Numbered from the stretch's first letter, positions 48,806 through 62,200 are shown. The stretch is DNA of 64,000 bases from Hevea brasiliensis (GCF_030052815.1 NC_079510.1:50930725-50994724), one strand, 5' to 3'. The notes: generated by a model not told the origin, from the letters alone. Translations and numbers: made by a program.

Positions 48806-49866
48806 TTAAAAAAAAAAAAAGAAAAATGGGTAGGTTAAAATCGATCACTTCACAACATTCACCACCATTAAGATCAACAAAAAAGGAAGAAGAGGAAAAA
48901 GAAAAAGAAAGGGAGTATCAGACCTTCAACGGCAGCATCGCAGTTCGCAGCGCAGGTAAGGATCACAACACCTTTCTCTTCTTTTCTCTCTGATCTACCA
49001 TATTCACTCTCTGATATGCCCTCTCCATCCTTATCAATAGAAGAAGAAGAAGAAGAAGAAGAAGAAGAAGAAGCAGCAACAGCCGAAGGGAGGAACGACA
49101 GTCGACAGGTAATGATGGCCTTTCCTATTTGTTGTTCCCAATTGTGAATGTGAAGTATTAGGTTTATATTGGGATTTTATTAATTTATTATTTTCCTTAT
49201 CATTAATTTATTATTTTCCTTTTCTAATTTCTTTGTGAAACAATTTTATTAAGCAACTTTCATGAATTAATTACAATTTTATTCCATTAATTAATCATAA
49301 ATTTATCATATTTAATATCAATTTTTTTTCTCTAAATGTATATTCCATAATTAGATTTTTCTCAAACCAAATTTGAGGAGTTATCATAAATATTTTTTTT
49401 AAAAAAAGAAAGATAAAAAAAAAATTTCTCCCAAATTCACTAAAAATTTTCAAGATTTGCCATATTTTTACAATCAACATTTTGAAGGAAATTAAGGACA
49501 AATGTAAATATATTTTTAAAGTTATTTTTAAAATTATAAAATTTCAAGTTTAAATTCTAATTAATGATAAATAAAAAAAAATTCCAACAATCAAAATTTG
49601 TATTTTATATTAATATATTTTATATTTTTGTAATAATTTATATATAATGTGTTTAATATTTGTTTTAATGTATCGTTATATTATATATTAAAATTTTTCA
49701 TAATAATTTTTATAATCAATTTATTCAATTCTATTATTTAATTCTTTAATCTTTTAATAAATAATTTGCATTGTGCTTTAATCCTTAGTATATAATTTGT
49801 TTAAATAATTTGTAAATTGTATAAAATTGCATTTTCTTTTTGTCATTTTGATAGGACAATATTTGA

Positions 49867-52155
49867 ATGGATTCTTCGAACTCTAATTCTACCCAAGCAA
49901 ATAGCACTAGTGCCACTTCTTCAAAAACTAGGGAGGAAGAATTTAATTTTTTGTGGAGATATATAACTAAACTTGAGAAAACTGGAGAAGGAGGGGGTAA
50001 TTGTAAATGGATATGTAATTTTTGTGGATAAGAAAAGCAAGGGACTTATACTAGAGTGAGGGCTCATTTATTGAAAATCACTGGAAAAGGGATTGGTGTG
50101 TGTAAAAAAGTGATGAATGATAGTATTTCTGAAATGAGGAAACAGGAGGATGAGGCAACAAACAAAATTACCAATTCACAATCTAGGCGAGTTTCTCTGC
50201 CTATTAGTATAACTTCTGTTCTTTCATTGAATATAACTGAACCAAGTATTTTAGCAGCTTTGAAGAAAAGAAGAGTTAATGATTCTCCTCTTGGTAGAGC
50301 TTTTTACTTGCAAACTAGAGCTCAATTAGATGCAAAGATTGCTAGAATGTTCTACATTGGGGGGTCTACCTTTTAATTTTGCTAGAAATCTTTATTATGT
50401 GAGTTCTTATTCTTTTACTGCTAATCATGTTTTGGGTGGTTATGTGCCACCTGGTTATAACAAATTGAGAACCACATTACTTCAGCAAGAAAAAGCAAAT
50501 GTAGAGAGGTCACTTGAACCAATTAAAAGCACTTGGTTAGAAAAGGGTGTTAGTATTGTGAGTGATGGATGGAGTGATACCCAGAGGAGGCCTTTGATTA
50601 ATTTTATGATTGTTTCTGAGTCTGGCCCCATATTTATCAAATCTATAGATTGTTCTGGTGAAGTGAAAGATAAGCAATTTATTGCTAATTTGCTAAAAGA
50701 AGTAATTGATGAGGTGGGTCATCAAAAAGTGGTACAAGTCATTACTGATAATGCTTCAAATTGTAAAGGTGCTGGAGAAATCATTGAGGGAATGTTTCCA
50801 CATATTTATTAGACTCCTTGTGTTGTGCACACTCTTAATCTTGCTTTGAAGAATATATTTGCAGCAAAAAATTTGGAAACTAATCAAGAAACTTATGATG
50901 TGTGTCACTAGATCACTGAAATCCACGGGGATGCTTTGCAAATCAAGAATTTTATAATGAATCATTCCATGAGGCTTGTAATTTATAATCGGTTTAGCCC
51001 TTTGAAATTACTTTCAGTTGCTGACACTCGTTTTGCTTTTATTGTTGTGATGCTTAAAAGATTTAAACTTATTAGGCGTACTTTAGAAGCAATGATTATG
51101 AGTGATCAATGGGCACAATACCGAGAAGATGACCAAGGCAAAGCTAGATTTGTTCGTGATAAAGTGGTAGATGAGGATTGGTGGGAAAAGGTTGATTACA
51201 TCATTACTTTTACTGGGCCCATTTATGACATGATCAGAGTTTGTGACACAGACAAATCATGCCTTCATTTAGTTTATGAGTTGTGGGATTCTATGATTGA
51301 AAAGGTGAAGCAAGTTATTTTTTATCATGAAGGAAAGCAAGCAGATGGGTTTTCTCCTTTTTATTATGTGGTTCATCGAATTCTTGTTGATAGTTGGGCA
51401 AAGAGCAATACTCCCCTTCATTGTTTAGCTCATTCATTAAATCCAAGGTAAATTTCTAACTTACATACTCATCTTCTTGTTATAATTTTTTTTTTTTTTC
51501 TGAATTTATTTTCTTATTTTTAAAGATTTTATTGCGAACAATGGCTTCAAGAGGGAGAAGGTAGAGTGCCTTCTCATATGGATGGAGAAGTATCAACTGA
51601 AAGAATTAAATGCTTTAGGAGGATTTTTTCTAATGAAAATGAGCGAATTAGAGCAAATAATGAATTTACAAATTTTTCTTTGAAAAGTGGACATTTTGCT
51701 GATCCTGATTCTATTGGAAGTATGTATGTTACAGATCCTAGGAAATGGTGGGAATCTTTTGGTTCTAATGCACCTTTACTTCAAAGGTTGGCTTTTAAAG
51801 TGCTTGAACAACCTACTTCCTCCTCTTGTTGTGAAAGAAATTGGAGTATTTATTCATTCATTCATTCATTCATTCATGTAGAAGAAATAAATTAACTCCA
51901 AAACGTGCAAAAGACTTGGTTTTTATCCATAATAATCTTCGTCTTCTGTCGAGAAACTCCTTCCAATATTATGATAAGAAGACAAAATTGTGGAATGTTG
52001 GCGGTGATCAATTTGGAAGTATGAAAGATGTGAGAGTTCTTGAATTTGCCAACCTTTCATTGGATGAACCCGAGTTAGAGTCTGTTTTATTTGATGAAAA
52101 TGCAACTACAAGCATGGAGAAGGAGAAAGACAGTGAAGTTGAGAAAATGTCATAA
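49867..52155 (+). pseudogene. hAT transposase, broken
   Basis: The likely start is the ATG at 49867. The BED-type zinc finger (WICNFCG ... VRAHLL) is cut by TAA at 50029-50031. A frameshift near 50365 precedes the DUF659-like core (GVSIVSDGWSDTQRRPLINF; VVQVITDNASNCKGAG). TAG stops lie at 50810-50812 and near 50909-50911, both probably former Trp codons. An intron at 51448-51525 (GT..AG) keeps phase. The hAT dimerisation domain (KWWESFGSNAPLLQRLA; SSSCCERNWS) is then disrupted by a TTCA repeat expansion (51848-51876) that shifts frame. The C-terminus continues to 52155. A 5' leader at 48900-49110 includes a (GAA)n tract. No active enzyme is expected. Confidence 0.88.
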
Positions 52156-52739
52156 ATTTCATTATCTTTTCTTTTTTAATATATTTATTTCTTATAAGTA
52201 TGAAACTTCTAAATATGTATTTTTATGGTTGAATTTAATTATTGATTTGGACTTTATTTATTATTGAACATATATATATATATACCCCTATATTTTTTAT
52301 ATTTACACATTTCCCCACGTTTTCGTTTCCTATATTTTTTAAAATGCCATTTCCCCGTGTCCGTTTCCGCATTTCCGTTTATGTGCTACATAGGTAATAT
52401 ATCTAATCATGTCATCCACACATTCATGACACTGCGAGGGATTGAGATCTCCTCTGCAGAGAAAGCTGCACTTTGGCTGCGGAAGTATTGCCTGCAGAGA
52501 AATTGTAGAACCCATTTTCGATTGTAGCATTTGATTTTGAGCATAGTGAAGAAAGAACATTATCAAGATTAGTATGGCAGGTACTGTTTGGGGCGAAAGT
52601 GGCAGTGTTTGATGGGCAGTAGCGTACGCTCGGATTTGAGACAGCTTCAGTTCCATGGCTAAGAAAGCTAAAAATACCCAAAAACACAGGAAGGGATCGT
52701 GCAATTAGTATGATAGATGCCATCTTTCTTAATGACTCT

Positions 52740-53722
52740 GGGCTTTTTCTTACCGTATGTATTGAGTTCATGCCTTCCAGGGTTGAGTTCATGCACCACT
52801 TGAAAAGCAAGTCAAGCATAATAATGATATATAGCTAGCTAAGACCTGGTTAAAAAAAAGAGAAGAAATGGTGCTAGGGACCAATCGAATCATGTTAAAA
52901 AAAAAAAATCATATAAAATAATTTATTGCCAATTGCAAAGCAGACGGATTTCCACTTAAAGCATTAAGTACCAATTGATAACCACGTTTCTAAATGGATT
53001 AGTAAATAATTTAATTTGAATTAAGGTGCTATTCCTTAATCGTAAAGGAAAGCATGCATCCAGTAAAAGTAGACTGCTAAAACATGTTGACCCATATCAG
53101 GGAAAGACACTAGAAATGTGAAACTTATCAAATAATTAGATTAATGTTGGGAATATATAAATGTAGAACTTTCATATTTAAAAAAAATGAAATAAGTGAA
53201 AAATATATAAAAAAGACCTATAATCTCATTGTTTTAAGATGTTAGGTTAAATATGATATAAATATATTTTTTTATAAAACCCATAAAAAAAAAAAAATTT
53301 TCTCCAAGCGGTTTGACCTCACAAATGTCTAACAATTGACGAGTTTTTCCTTCTTCCGTGGGAATCTAGACCTTGCAAAATCAAATTTTATTTTTATTAA
53401 AATAGTTATTTTTTTCATAAATTTTTAACAATTTTTAATTAGTTTACCATTCTTTTTATATAAAATTATGTGTATCATTTATGTCTCTTAAATTGGATAG
53501 AATCCTCTCTCTGCTTTTATTTCATTTAATTTTAATTATAATAATTTTGCCTAATTTAGTTTAATTAGCAAATATAATATTCACCTTGTGGATATTAGAT
53601 TCAAATTCTTACTCCTTTTATTAAAAAAAAATTTTAATAAAGTAAAAATTTTTTATTTTAAAATATAAAATTTAGAAATTAATATTATTTATTTTTTAAA
53701 TAGTAATTAAGAATATGTAAAC

Positions 53723-53772
<50 letters not shown>

Positions 53773-55150
53773 CAAATTAAGTGGTAATATATTAAAAATA
53801 AATTTTTTTAATAATTTATAAAATAATAAAAATTTAAAATAGAGAAATTCGAGCCTTCCTAATGGGCAGGGAGGGTGTCGCATTGCCACTCTTAAAGGGG
53901 AGACCAGGGGATCCAAGCCCTAAGCCCAAAATTTTTTAAATTATTTTAATGTTAAAAAGAAAATGTATAAAATTATAAAAAGAATCAAAATTGATCCCAT
54001 ATTAATTAAAAAAAAAGGTCTACTAAAATTATAAATAATATATGTCGTACAGAATTTTGTTTATGAATTCGGTCCAATTTGATTTTGATCCATCAAATCT
54101 CAAAATTAAACACATAATTTTATCTATGAATGTGATCCAATTTAATTTGGTGAATCACATTATTATTCTTTTTGAGGCAAACATAAAATAGCAACCGATA
54201 ATGTTGAGTTAATAAGTTATTATTCTTAAACGGAAAATTTTTTTCTAAATTTAATTTATTATATATTTAAAATATAAATATATATATATTATATTCATAA
54301 TAAACAAGTCTAAAAAAAATCTAAACAAGCTAAGACTTGATCATCAAAATTATCTAGAAGGTTGCTTACGGCTATAAATTAAGCCACCCTCCTCTATTCT
54401 CTCTATTTTATTTTCTATTAGGAAAATGTCTTTTAGGATTGCCTCCAACCATTTTCACGGTAATAATTTCTTTTTATTTTTATTTTTAATAAAATAAAAT
54501 ATTTTATTTAATTTTTTTCATTCTTTTTAATTTTTGTGTAATTTTTTTTTTATTTCTCTCTCAAAATATTATAACATTGATTATGGTGAGATTTTTTATC
54601 AACAAAAAAAAAAAAAGACAGTGCTATTAGAATTTTTTTTATGGCAATATTAGCATTATGACTTTAGGACCGAGCCAAATTGAAATTATTAATACTATGA
54701 AAAATAAATTTTTATTTATATTTTAGATTTAAAATATAAATTTTATTATAAATGTCATAAAAATATTTATGAATGCAAATTATTTTCTTACTTAAAAAAA
54801 AAAAAAAACTATAGAGCTAACAATCGGGACACAATTGATAGAATCTTGTACTTTGGCAGAATTTTTGGGGGTTATTAGTTGGATTTACGCTATGGAATTT
54901 TCGGGCATTATCCTAAAACCACACGCAAGAGACCACTTACATTGAATATTGTCCAGCTGGCCATCTCCACCGGAAGTTCTATATTTACCATATATGGTGG
55001 TGGTGACAAAGTCGCATTACAATACCTGAATATGGGATAGTTATATATGGATCGCATAATTATTCAAATTCATATGGAATTAAATCAACTATTTCTTATT
55101 TGAAATTTAAAATTTTACAATAATTTATACTTCATTCGGTCAAAAGGGAG
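52740..55150. other. AT-rich region with a dispersed repeat
   Basis: Bases 52785-52850 match 59420-59480 (CRK upstream flank). Bases 53450-54040 match 62700-63310, including a GC-richer island near 53850-53930. An (AT)n tract lies at 53730-53769. A TATA-like GCTATAAATTAAGCC at 54370 is followed by an ATG and a possible splice donor (54425-54462), but no gene could be followed. Otherwise nothing was recognised. Confidence 0.5.
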
Positions 55151-55152
55151 CG

Positions 55153-55228
<76 letters not shown>
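55153..55228. repeat. (AT)n microsatellite, about 38 units
   Basis: Uninterrupted TA repeat. Shorter ones occur at 47586-47613, 53730-53769, 56490-56518 and 63430-63481. The length in assembly is unreliable. Confidence 0.95.
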
Positions 55229-55231
<3 letters not shown>

Positions 55232-56128
55232 GGAAAGCTCTTGGACTTAAGGAGCCATGGCCCCTCTAGTCTTCGTGTAATTCCGCCACCTTATTCGACC
55301 CTGAACCCACAGGATGTGTAATTATATGAAACATTATTTATATATATCAAATATATTTTATAATTTTCCAAATTTACTATATAATATATATAAAAGCATC
55401 CATCATGAATTTGAGGAATATCATATCATATTTGTGCAATTTATATTCAAGTGGAAACAAGGATGCTGGATATATAAAGTCCAAAATTATTCAAGGGATC
55501 AGTAAACAAACTTAAAAATCACGAACAGTCGGTAAGCTATGGAATTTTCAGGCATCCATCCCAAGTTAGAGAATCTCTACCAGGATGAATTTGAAAGATA
55601 TGGTAAAGAAAATGTATCAATATATAGGGATAATTTTGTGTATCTATTAAATTTGGGCACACCCACAAAAAAATTTTTTATTAACCAAACAAAAGATTTT
55701 TAAATTTATGAATTTCAAATTCTAAACTTTAAATTAAACATGTGAAATCCAAATTTCAAATCTAAATCCAAATGCAATCCAATAGAACTTGACTGCATTA
55801 CTTCATTACGTCCAACTAAATATAATCTTAATAAGCGAAATAATTGTAAGTACTTTTCCTTTATTTTGGGGTTTAATTGCACTCTTTTTTGTTTCCAATA
55901 TAATTAAACAATAGCAGATATGACGCGTGTATAAATGGTAGCAAGCTCAATAGATCAACATTAATGAGAATATATGGTTGAAAAAAAATAAAATCACAAA
56001 AACATAGAAGTAAAACTTACTATGTTCCAACAATTTTATTTGTACTTCCATGAATTTGATCACCAAAAAAAATTCTTACAGTCCCAAAATCTGAACTTGA
56101 ATTCATATCTTTATTTAGTAACACATTG

Positions 56129-56275
56129 GCCATGTGAAGGGAGTGTAGTACAACGTGACTTAGAAGTATTATATATTCATGAGGATTTAACCCAAAATCG
56201 TTTAGAGTGGAGAAAAAAAATTCATATAGCCGACTCCAAATTTTTGGAATAGAAATTTAGTTGAGTTGAGTTGAG
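56129..56275 (+). mobile_element. SINE-like insertion in the CRK4 kinase exon
   Basis: About 147 bp ending in (TTGAG)n, preceded by CATATAGCCGACTCCAAATT, a 3' text I associate with plant SINEs whose tails are short simple repeats. The flanking duplication TAGTAACACATTG is exact (56116-56128 and 56281-56293) and extends left to 18 bp with one change. No clear box A and B, so it may be 5'-truncated. Confidence 0.75.
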
Positions 56276-56487
56276 TTATCTAGTAACACATTGCTAGCCA
56301 TAAGATCACAATGTATAATTCTTAATTGAGAGTCTTCATCCAAATACTGGAGGCCTCGAACAATTCTAGTAATGATTTTGTATCGTTTTGGCCAATCCAA
56401 TTGTTATTTGTTTTTGACATCTATATACATATTTTTAAGATGATTAATATTATATATTTAGACATATGTTGTAAATATCAGAAGAAA

Positions 56488-56521
<34 letters not shown>

Positions 56522-57480
56522 CTAACCAAAAAGAAAGTAATCAAGGCTTTTGTTGGGAACAAACTCATAGACCAGTATCTTTTCTTCTCCTTCAAGGCAA
56601 ACTCTCAGCAACCTCACCAGATTTCTATGTCGAATCTTGCCTACAGATTGAACCTCATTCATAAATTCTTCAGTTCCCTGCATAGAGCTTTTAGAAAGTC
56701 TTTTTGCAGCTATTTCCTGTCCATTAGGAAGTATACCCCAAAAACATAATATAATTCAATCAATTGTTAGAAGTTTTATTTCTTAATTCCATTTGCATAT
56801 TTGAAGGCTACACGAGTTTATTGACATGCAAAATTAGAAATTAACAGGAATTATTACAACTAAGTTCTTGCTATATATAGCCAATCTTACAATTGTTAAT
56901 ATATATAATATTTTACAATATTAAACCTCATAGTTCTCACCCTATACACTGTACCAAATCCTCCTTCTCCTAGCTTGTTATTGTCAGAGAAGTTATTTGT
57001 TGCAGCTTCAATTATACTCAAACTAAAACGTGAGCAATCTATTGTTGAAAGTTCACTGCAAACTACACAACTGAATATAATTGTGGTGTTGATATACATA
57101 TTTTGAGGTTAGAAATGAAATAATGTCACAATACTAAAGCATTAATTATGAAGTAAAATATAACATATCACAGATATTTATTTACCAGTTTTTTCATTTA
57201 TAGTATCCTTCTTCACCTTTTTCATCATTTTAAAAGACAAGTAGATTAATAGGGAAACCAACGCAGTAATTGAAGTAACAATTGCCACATTTTTTTGCCA
57301 TTTACCTGCAATAATACCATACATACATCCAAAAAAAAAAAAAGAATAACAGGAGGTAATTAACATTAAACAGGAAAAAAAAATATTTCTATTTAGAGTC
57401 TGTAATAATAAATTTTATTATATAATGAGTCTAAGCTAATTGAATGTTATGGGTTCAACACCAATATATATCCTTATTTC

Positions 57481-57481
<1 letters not shown>

Positions 57482-57525
<44 letters not shown>
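57482..57525 (+). repeat. (TAA)n microsatellite in CRK4 intron 1
   Basis: Fourteen to fifteen units, at the same intron position as in CRK1. Confidence 0.9.
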
Positions 57526-58985
57526 TTTAGTTCTATTCTCTTTTTACAATCAACGTATATTTATGGACCAATGAGTTTTATATATCACAATAGTATTAGT
57601 TTTGAGTTCGTGATGGACCAAGTTTATGCAAGAATTTTTCATTAGGTTTATGTAAGAATTTTTCATTATTTAATAATCAGATGAAGTAAATGATCTCTCT
57701 TAATTAGATTAAGAATGTTTGTGCAGGTACCTTTTGGGTTGCTGAAGTAGAATTCGTATCTCTCATGCCTAACAAAGCAATTGGGCATCAGAATTCTACA
57801 GCCAATTTCCCCCCAGCAGCGCTCGTGAAGATGTAAAATAGCTTTATGAAGACACTTGGAACAATCATCTTTAGAGATATCTGGAGTGCACTGTGCCATT
57901 TTGTAGATTGGATTTCCTTGTAATATGAATACTGAAGTTGCATATTTGGCGACAGATGATTTCTTATAACGTCGGATCACCTTAGACGCCAAACTACAAA
58001 TTGTCTCGTTCAATGCATTCATAAAGACATCTGGTTCTTCGATGTTCTCTCCATTTGTCACATTAAGGAAAGGCTCATACTCCATGATGGAGAAGAAATA
58101 TTTGTTGGAGTAACGTATCATGCACTTGTCGAACCACATGATGGCTTCTTTCTTCCTAGGGCATATTTTTGTAATATTTTTAGTGACGACTTCCACACAT
58201 TCTTAATCTTGACAGTCCTGGGGTTTGAGATCTCCTCTGCAAAGAAAGCACCATAGACTTTGGCTGCGGAAGGTTTGCTTGTAGAGGAATTGTAGAACCA
58301 ATTTTTGCTGGTAACATTTGATTTTGAGCGAAGTGAAGAAAGGACATAATCAAGATTAGTATGGTAGGTACTATTTGGGGTGAAAGTGGTAGTGTTTGAT
58401 GGGCAGTAGTATTCGCTCGGACTTAAGACAGCTTCAGTTCCATGACTAATAAAGCTAAGAATACCAAAAAATACAGAAAGTGATCGTGACATTGCTATGA
58501 AAGATGCTATCTGTGTTGATGTCTTTGTGGTTTTTCTTACCGTATATATTGAGAGGCACTTGATTTTAGTTCATGGCTTCATGCAGTAAAACTGAAGATA
58601 TATATTTTGCTCTCGTGATCAATTGCAACTTGCTTCTTCTTTTTTTTTTTTTTTTATAAGCAACTTGTCTCTTTATTTATTATTTTTTGGAGTGTAACAT
58701 ACACAATATGTTGCCATTGTTCCAATTGTAATCTGTCTATTATCTTTGTTTTTTATTTATTTACCTTTGACCCTAAAACTCTTATAATCTTAAAGATATC
58801 TTTAGTATTTATCGACCATGGTTTAGTTTGGTCTATCGACCATTGTTTAATTTTTCCTTTTTTTTAAAGTTTTTTTTTCTGACTTTATCATTAATAAAAT
58901 TTGACTTATAAAAAAAATCTATTATCTTTAATGATAGATGATAAAAATAATAGTATGACTTGGATAAAAAATATCTATTGTGAAT

Positions 58986-59065
58986 GAAACAGTTCCATGG
59001 CTATGAACGCTAAGAATACCAAAAAAATACCGTACGTGATCGTGCCATTAGTATGAAAGATGCCA
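58986..59065 (-). pseudogene. CRK signal-peptide relic
   Basis: On the minus strand it reads MASFILMARSRTVFF and continues toward the SHGT landmark of the CRK signal peptide, with a frameshift after it. The upstream flank also resembles CRK flanks (59085-59210 with 35570-35700; 59420-59480 with 52785-52850). The rest of the gene is gone. Confidence 0.7.
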
Positions 59066-59219
59066 TCTTTCTTCACGGCTTCATGCAGTAAAGCCAAGAG
59101 ATATATATTTTTGCTCTTGAGATCAATTGCAACTTGAGTCCTTATTTATTATTATTGGGGTGTAAAATACAAAATACGTAGTTATTATTCCAGTTGTAGT
59201 TTATTTATGCATGCTTGTT

Positions 59220-62200
59220 GTTCTTGGGTGTTGATTTGTTGCAAAAGAAATGTTAAATTAGCTCATGCATATTAGTTTTGGATTGTCTTAATTTGAAACG
59301 TCAGCTCCGTTATTGATCAGTTTTCTAGTAGTCCCAAAAAATAAAATGATATACAGAACGCAGAATTAAGCTGCTAGAAAATCACACGACGAATGAGTAA
59401 ATGAACAAGCTTCCAGGTTTGATTTCATGCACCAAATAGGAAAGCAAGTCAAGCATGATAATGACATACAGCTAGGAGCTGGTAGAAAAAGTAAAAAATT
59501 ATGCCTCATGACCTATTTTCAAATAGAACCAGCACTATGATTTGGGAAAGTATAAAGTCATCCAAGTCCATAATAAGTCTTTATTAAATACTCGCGACTC
59601 AATTTCCATGAAAAATACTTGGGAATATTATTAATGAACCTACACTAGTTCAATACAATAATTAATCTAAATATTTCTTGCTAAGCAATTACGCACTAAC
59701 AAGGTTGACAAAGCACAAAATTCTAAATTTTAATCAGTATCTTTTTCAAAATTAATTCAGCAGTTTACTTCTTTTATAGCATACTAGAACAAATTATAAC
59801 AGTCCATTTAACCCATAAAATATTGGAAATTCCACAAATAATAAATGCAACAATAATAATATACGTGAATTTCCAATTTTACCACTATTAAATATAATTC
59901 CAGAATAATGCATGAGCATGTTAATTAATAAATAATATTGATGTTATGTGATATTTTTTAATATATACTCATAATGATTAAACAGTAGTTCGCTTAATAA
60001 AGTTATCGAGAAGTGGCAGGCAAATTCAAATTTTCTGAAAAATAATTATATAAATATAAATTCAACAAAAACAGTAAAATAATTCAAAACCTGCTTTAAA
60101 AAATATCTCTTAACAAGCACCACAACCACTAGCCAATTACCCCGCCATAAATCCTCAATAGTGTTACAGGCTTACAGCCACCAGCCCAGAATTAAATTAA
60201 TTATCCAGCTCAATTAATATAATATTTTTGAAAATTATTAATATTCCACATTAATTTAGTATAAAGGAAATGTACCTCTTATAAAGTTTTGAACACTCTT
60301 TTTTTTTTTTGTTAACTTTTAATAGTTAGTTAAATTTGATCTTTTTTTTTTAATTGTATTAGAGCTTCTACCAACCAATGTTTCGATCTCTCATAAGTAT
60401 TTTATGCTCCAGTTATTTGATCTAAAGGTAAGGGATGTATTAATATTCCTACGTTGATTTAAAATATAGATAATATACTGTTTATAAGGCTTTGAGCACT
60501 TCTCTCTTTTTGAGGTAATTTTTTAGGGTATATTAGATCTAACCTATTTTCTTAAAAAAAATCAATTATCCTCCTTAGTCATTTTGATTATAAAAGGAAA
60601 AATTACCATTTAATCCTTATATTTTAATAAAACTAACTATTTAATCCCTATATTTTGAAAATACATTGCTTAATCCCTATGTATTTTACTTCTGTTAAAC
60701 TATTTAATCCCTCAATTAAATTTTTTGTTAGTCTATGCCAATCAAATCACTCTTTAGTCCCTCTATTTTAAGGAAACGAATTAATTGATTCTTTTATTTT
60801 GAAAAACACTATTATTTTATTCATCTATTTTAGTAAAACTAATTAGTTAATTTATGTATTTTGAAAAACACGATATTTTGAAAATATATTTTTGGATAAA
60901 AATAAAAATTTTACTATATGGAAACTAAATCTGAATTTACATTTTTTAAAATTATTTAAGTTTATTCATTCAATTTCTTGAATATCATTTTTGTGTCTTA
61001 TATATTGTGAAATAATTTTTTTTAATTACTTAGATGTGTAGGGAAACTAATTAAAAATTTTGCACAGATAACTTGTATGAATTATTAAAAGATGAAAATA
61101 GAGAGACAATAATGGAGAAAAAGGTGATGGAGAAAAAGGTGTGGATGTAGAAGAGAAAAACATGAGAAGAAAGAAATAAAAGATGATAGAAGAAAAATAA
61201 TTAAGTAGAGAAAATTAAGATAATTTAAATATAAAAAATAATTATGAGACTAAATTACTAATGAAATCATCAAAAGATAATAATTAATTAATGTATTTTA
61301 AAATATAAAAATTAATTAATAAATTTCAGTAAAATAGAGATACTAAATAATGGACTACTTATTAAAAAATGTAAAAATAAAAAAATTTTACAAATCTACT
61401 TTGGTTTTGAAATTATTTATAATAATCTTTTTTAAAAAACAAAGTGTATTAAAATAAAACATTAAATCAATGAAGATTTTAAATATTTAAATAAATATAC
61501 ATAATTGTCAATTATACATTCGTTCAAAAGATTGACATATTCACATTAAATTTTCATACGTGTATAAGTTGATCCATATATACTTTATAAAATATGAACA
61601 AATGATACATATTAATTAAAGAAAAGCTACTTTTGAAAGATTATAATGTGTAGACTTCTCTAAAAACTTTATTTTAAGAAAATAAGAGAGAAATTGCATA
61701 AAGGAGAAAATTATTAATTTAAAAAACTTAAATAATGGAGGAAATTATTTTTTTTATTTTTTTTCTTTCATCTAAAGATAGAAACAATAGATAATATAGA
61801 TTATTAATATAGAGAGCTATTTTAAATTGGATTTAAATTTTTTTATTTATAAAAAATTTAATTAAGAGTGTTTTAGTCTTTTATAAATTATTTATTACAT
61901 TAATTTTGACCCTAATAAATTAGGGTGTGGAAATAGATACTCCCTTAATTTTATCACTATTTTTCTATTCAAATGAGGCATAATTAAAGAACTCATAATT
62001 ATAGAACATAGCAACTAAGTTTTTTTTTTTTTAACTCATAGAAATTATGTTCTAATCTCAAGTTAATTGGAAAAGACAATATCTATCCGACTTTATTTGA
62101 GATTAGTTCTGTATTAATATTAAAAATTATAAATTTTTTAAAATTATTTTTTTCTGCATTTAGATATTTCCCCTTTTCTCTTCATTCCAAACCCCTTTTC

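Larger units (their letters stand above)
48657..52392 (+). mobile_element. hAT-superfamily DNA transposon, decayed
   Basis: The ends are imperfect inverted repeats: TATGAAGCACGGAAACGG on the left, and TATGTAGCACATAAACGG as the reverse complement of the right end. The 8-bp target duplication typical of hAT is not clean (CTGGTATA versus TAGGTAAT if the ends are set two bases inward). It contains a transposase pseudogene and subterminal GGAAACG repeats. It lies in the CRK3 DUF26 exon. Confidence 0.85.
48205..52723 (-). pseudogene. CRK3: DUF26 exon split by a hAT transposon
   Basis: The start half is 52723-52393 (ATG at 52723, signal peptide, first DUF26 with RGDLNPSQCHEC). The second half is 48656-48205, ending at a normal donor position. 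The hAT element lies between. A deletion of about 5 bp near 52470 shifts the frame, and the second half has substitutions at cluster positions. No membrane or kinase exon follows to the left; CRK2 begins there. So this copy is only the extracellular exon and is non-functional. Confidence 0.88.
56024..58492 (-). pseudogene. CRK4: receptor kinase pseudogene, 3' exons missing
   Basis: Exon 1 is 58492-57731 (start [14 protein letters not shown]). The first DUF26 is damaged by a missing T and a 6-base GATTAA insertion that brings a TAA near 58205. The second DUF26 is intact, with C-x8-C-x2-C. The membrane exon (about 57305-57186) and glycine-loop exon (57062-56941, GEGGFGTV) are clean. The next exon (about 56738-56527) lacks an AG acceptor and resembles a different CRK subtype. 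The catalytic-loop exon is split by a SINE and reads HCDLMASN instead of HRDLKASN. The APE and C-lobe exons are absent. The older upstream ATG is ATA. No active kinase is possible. Confidence 0.88.
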
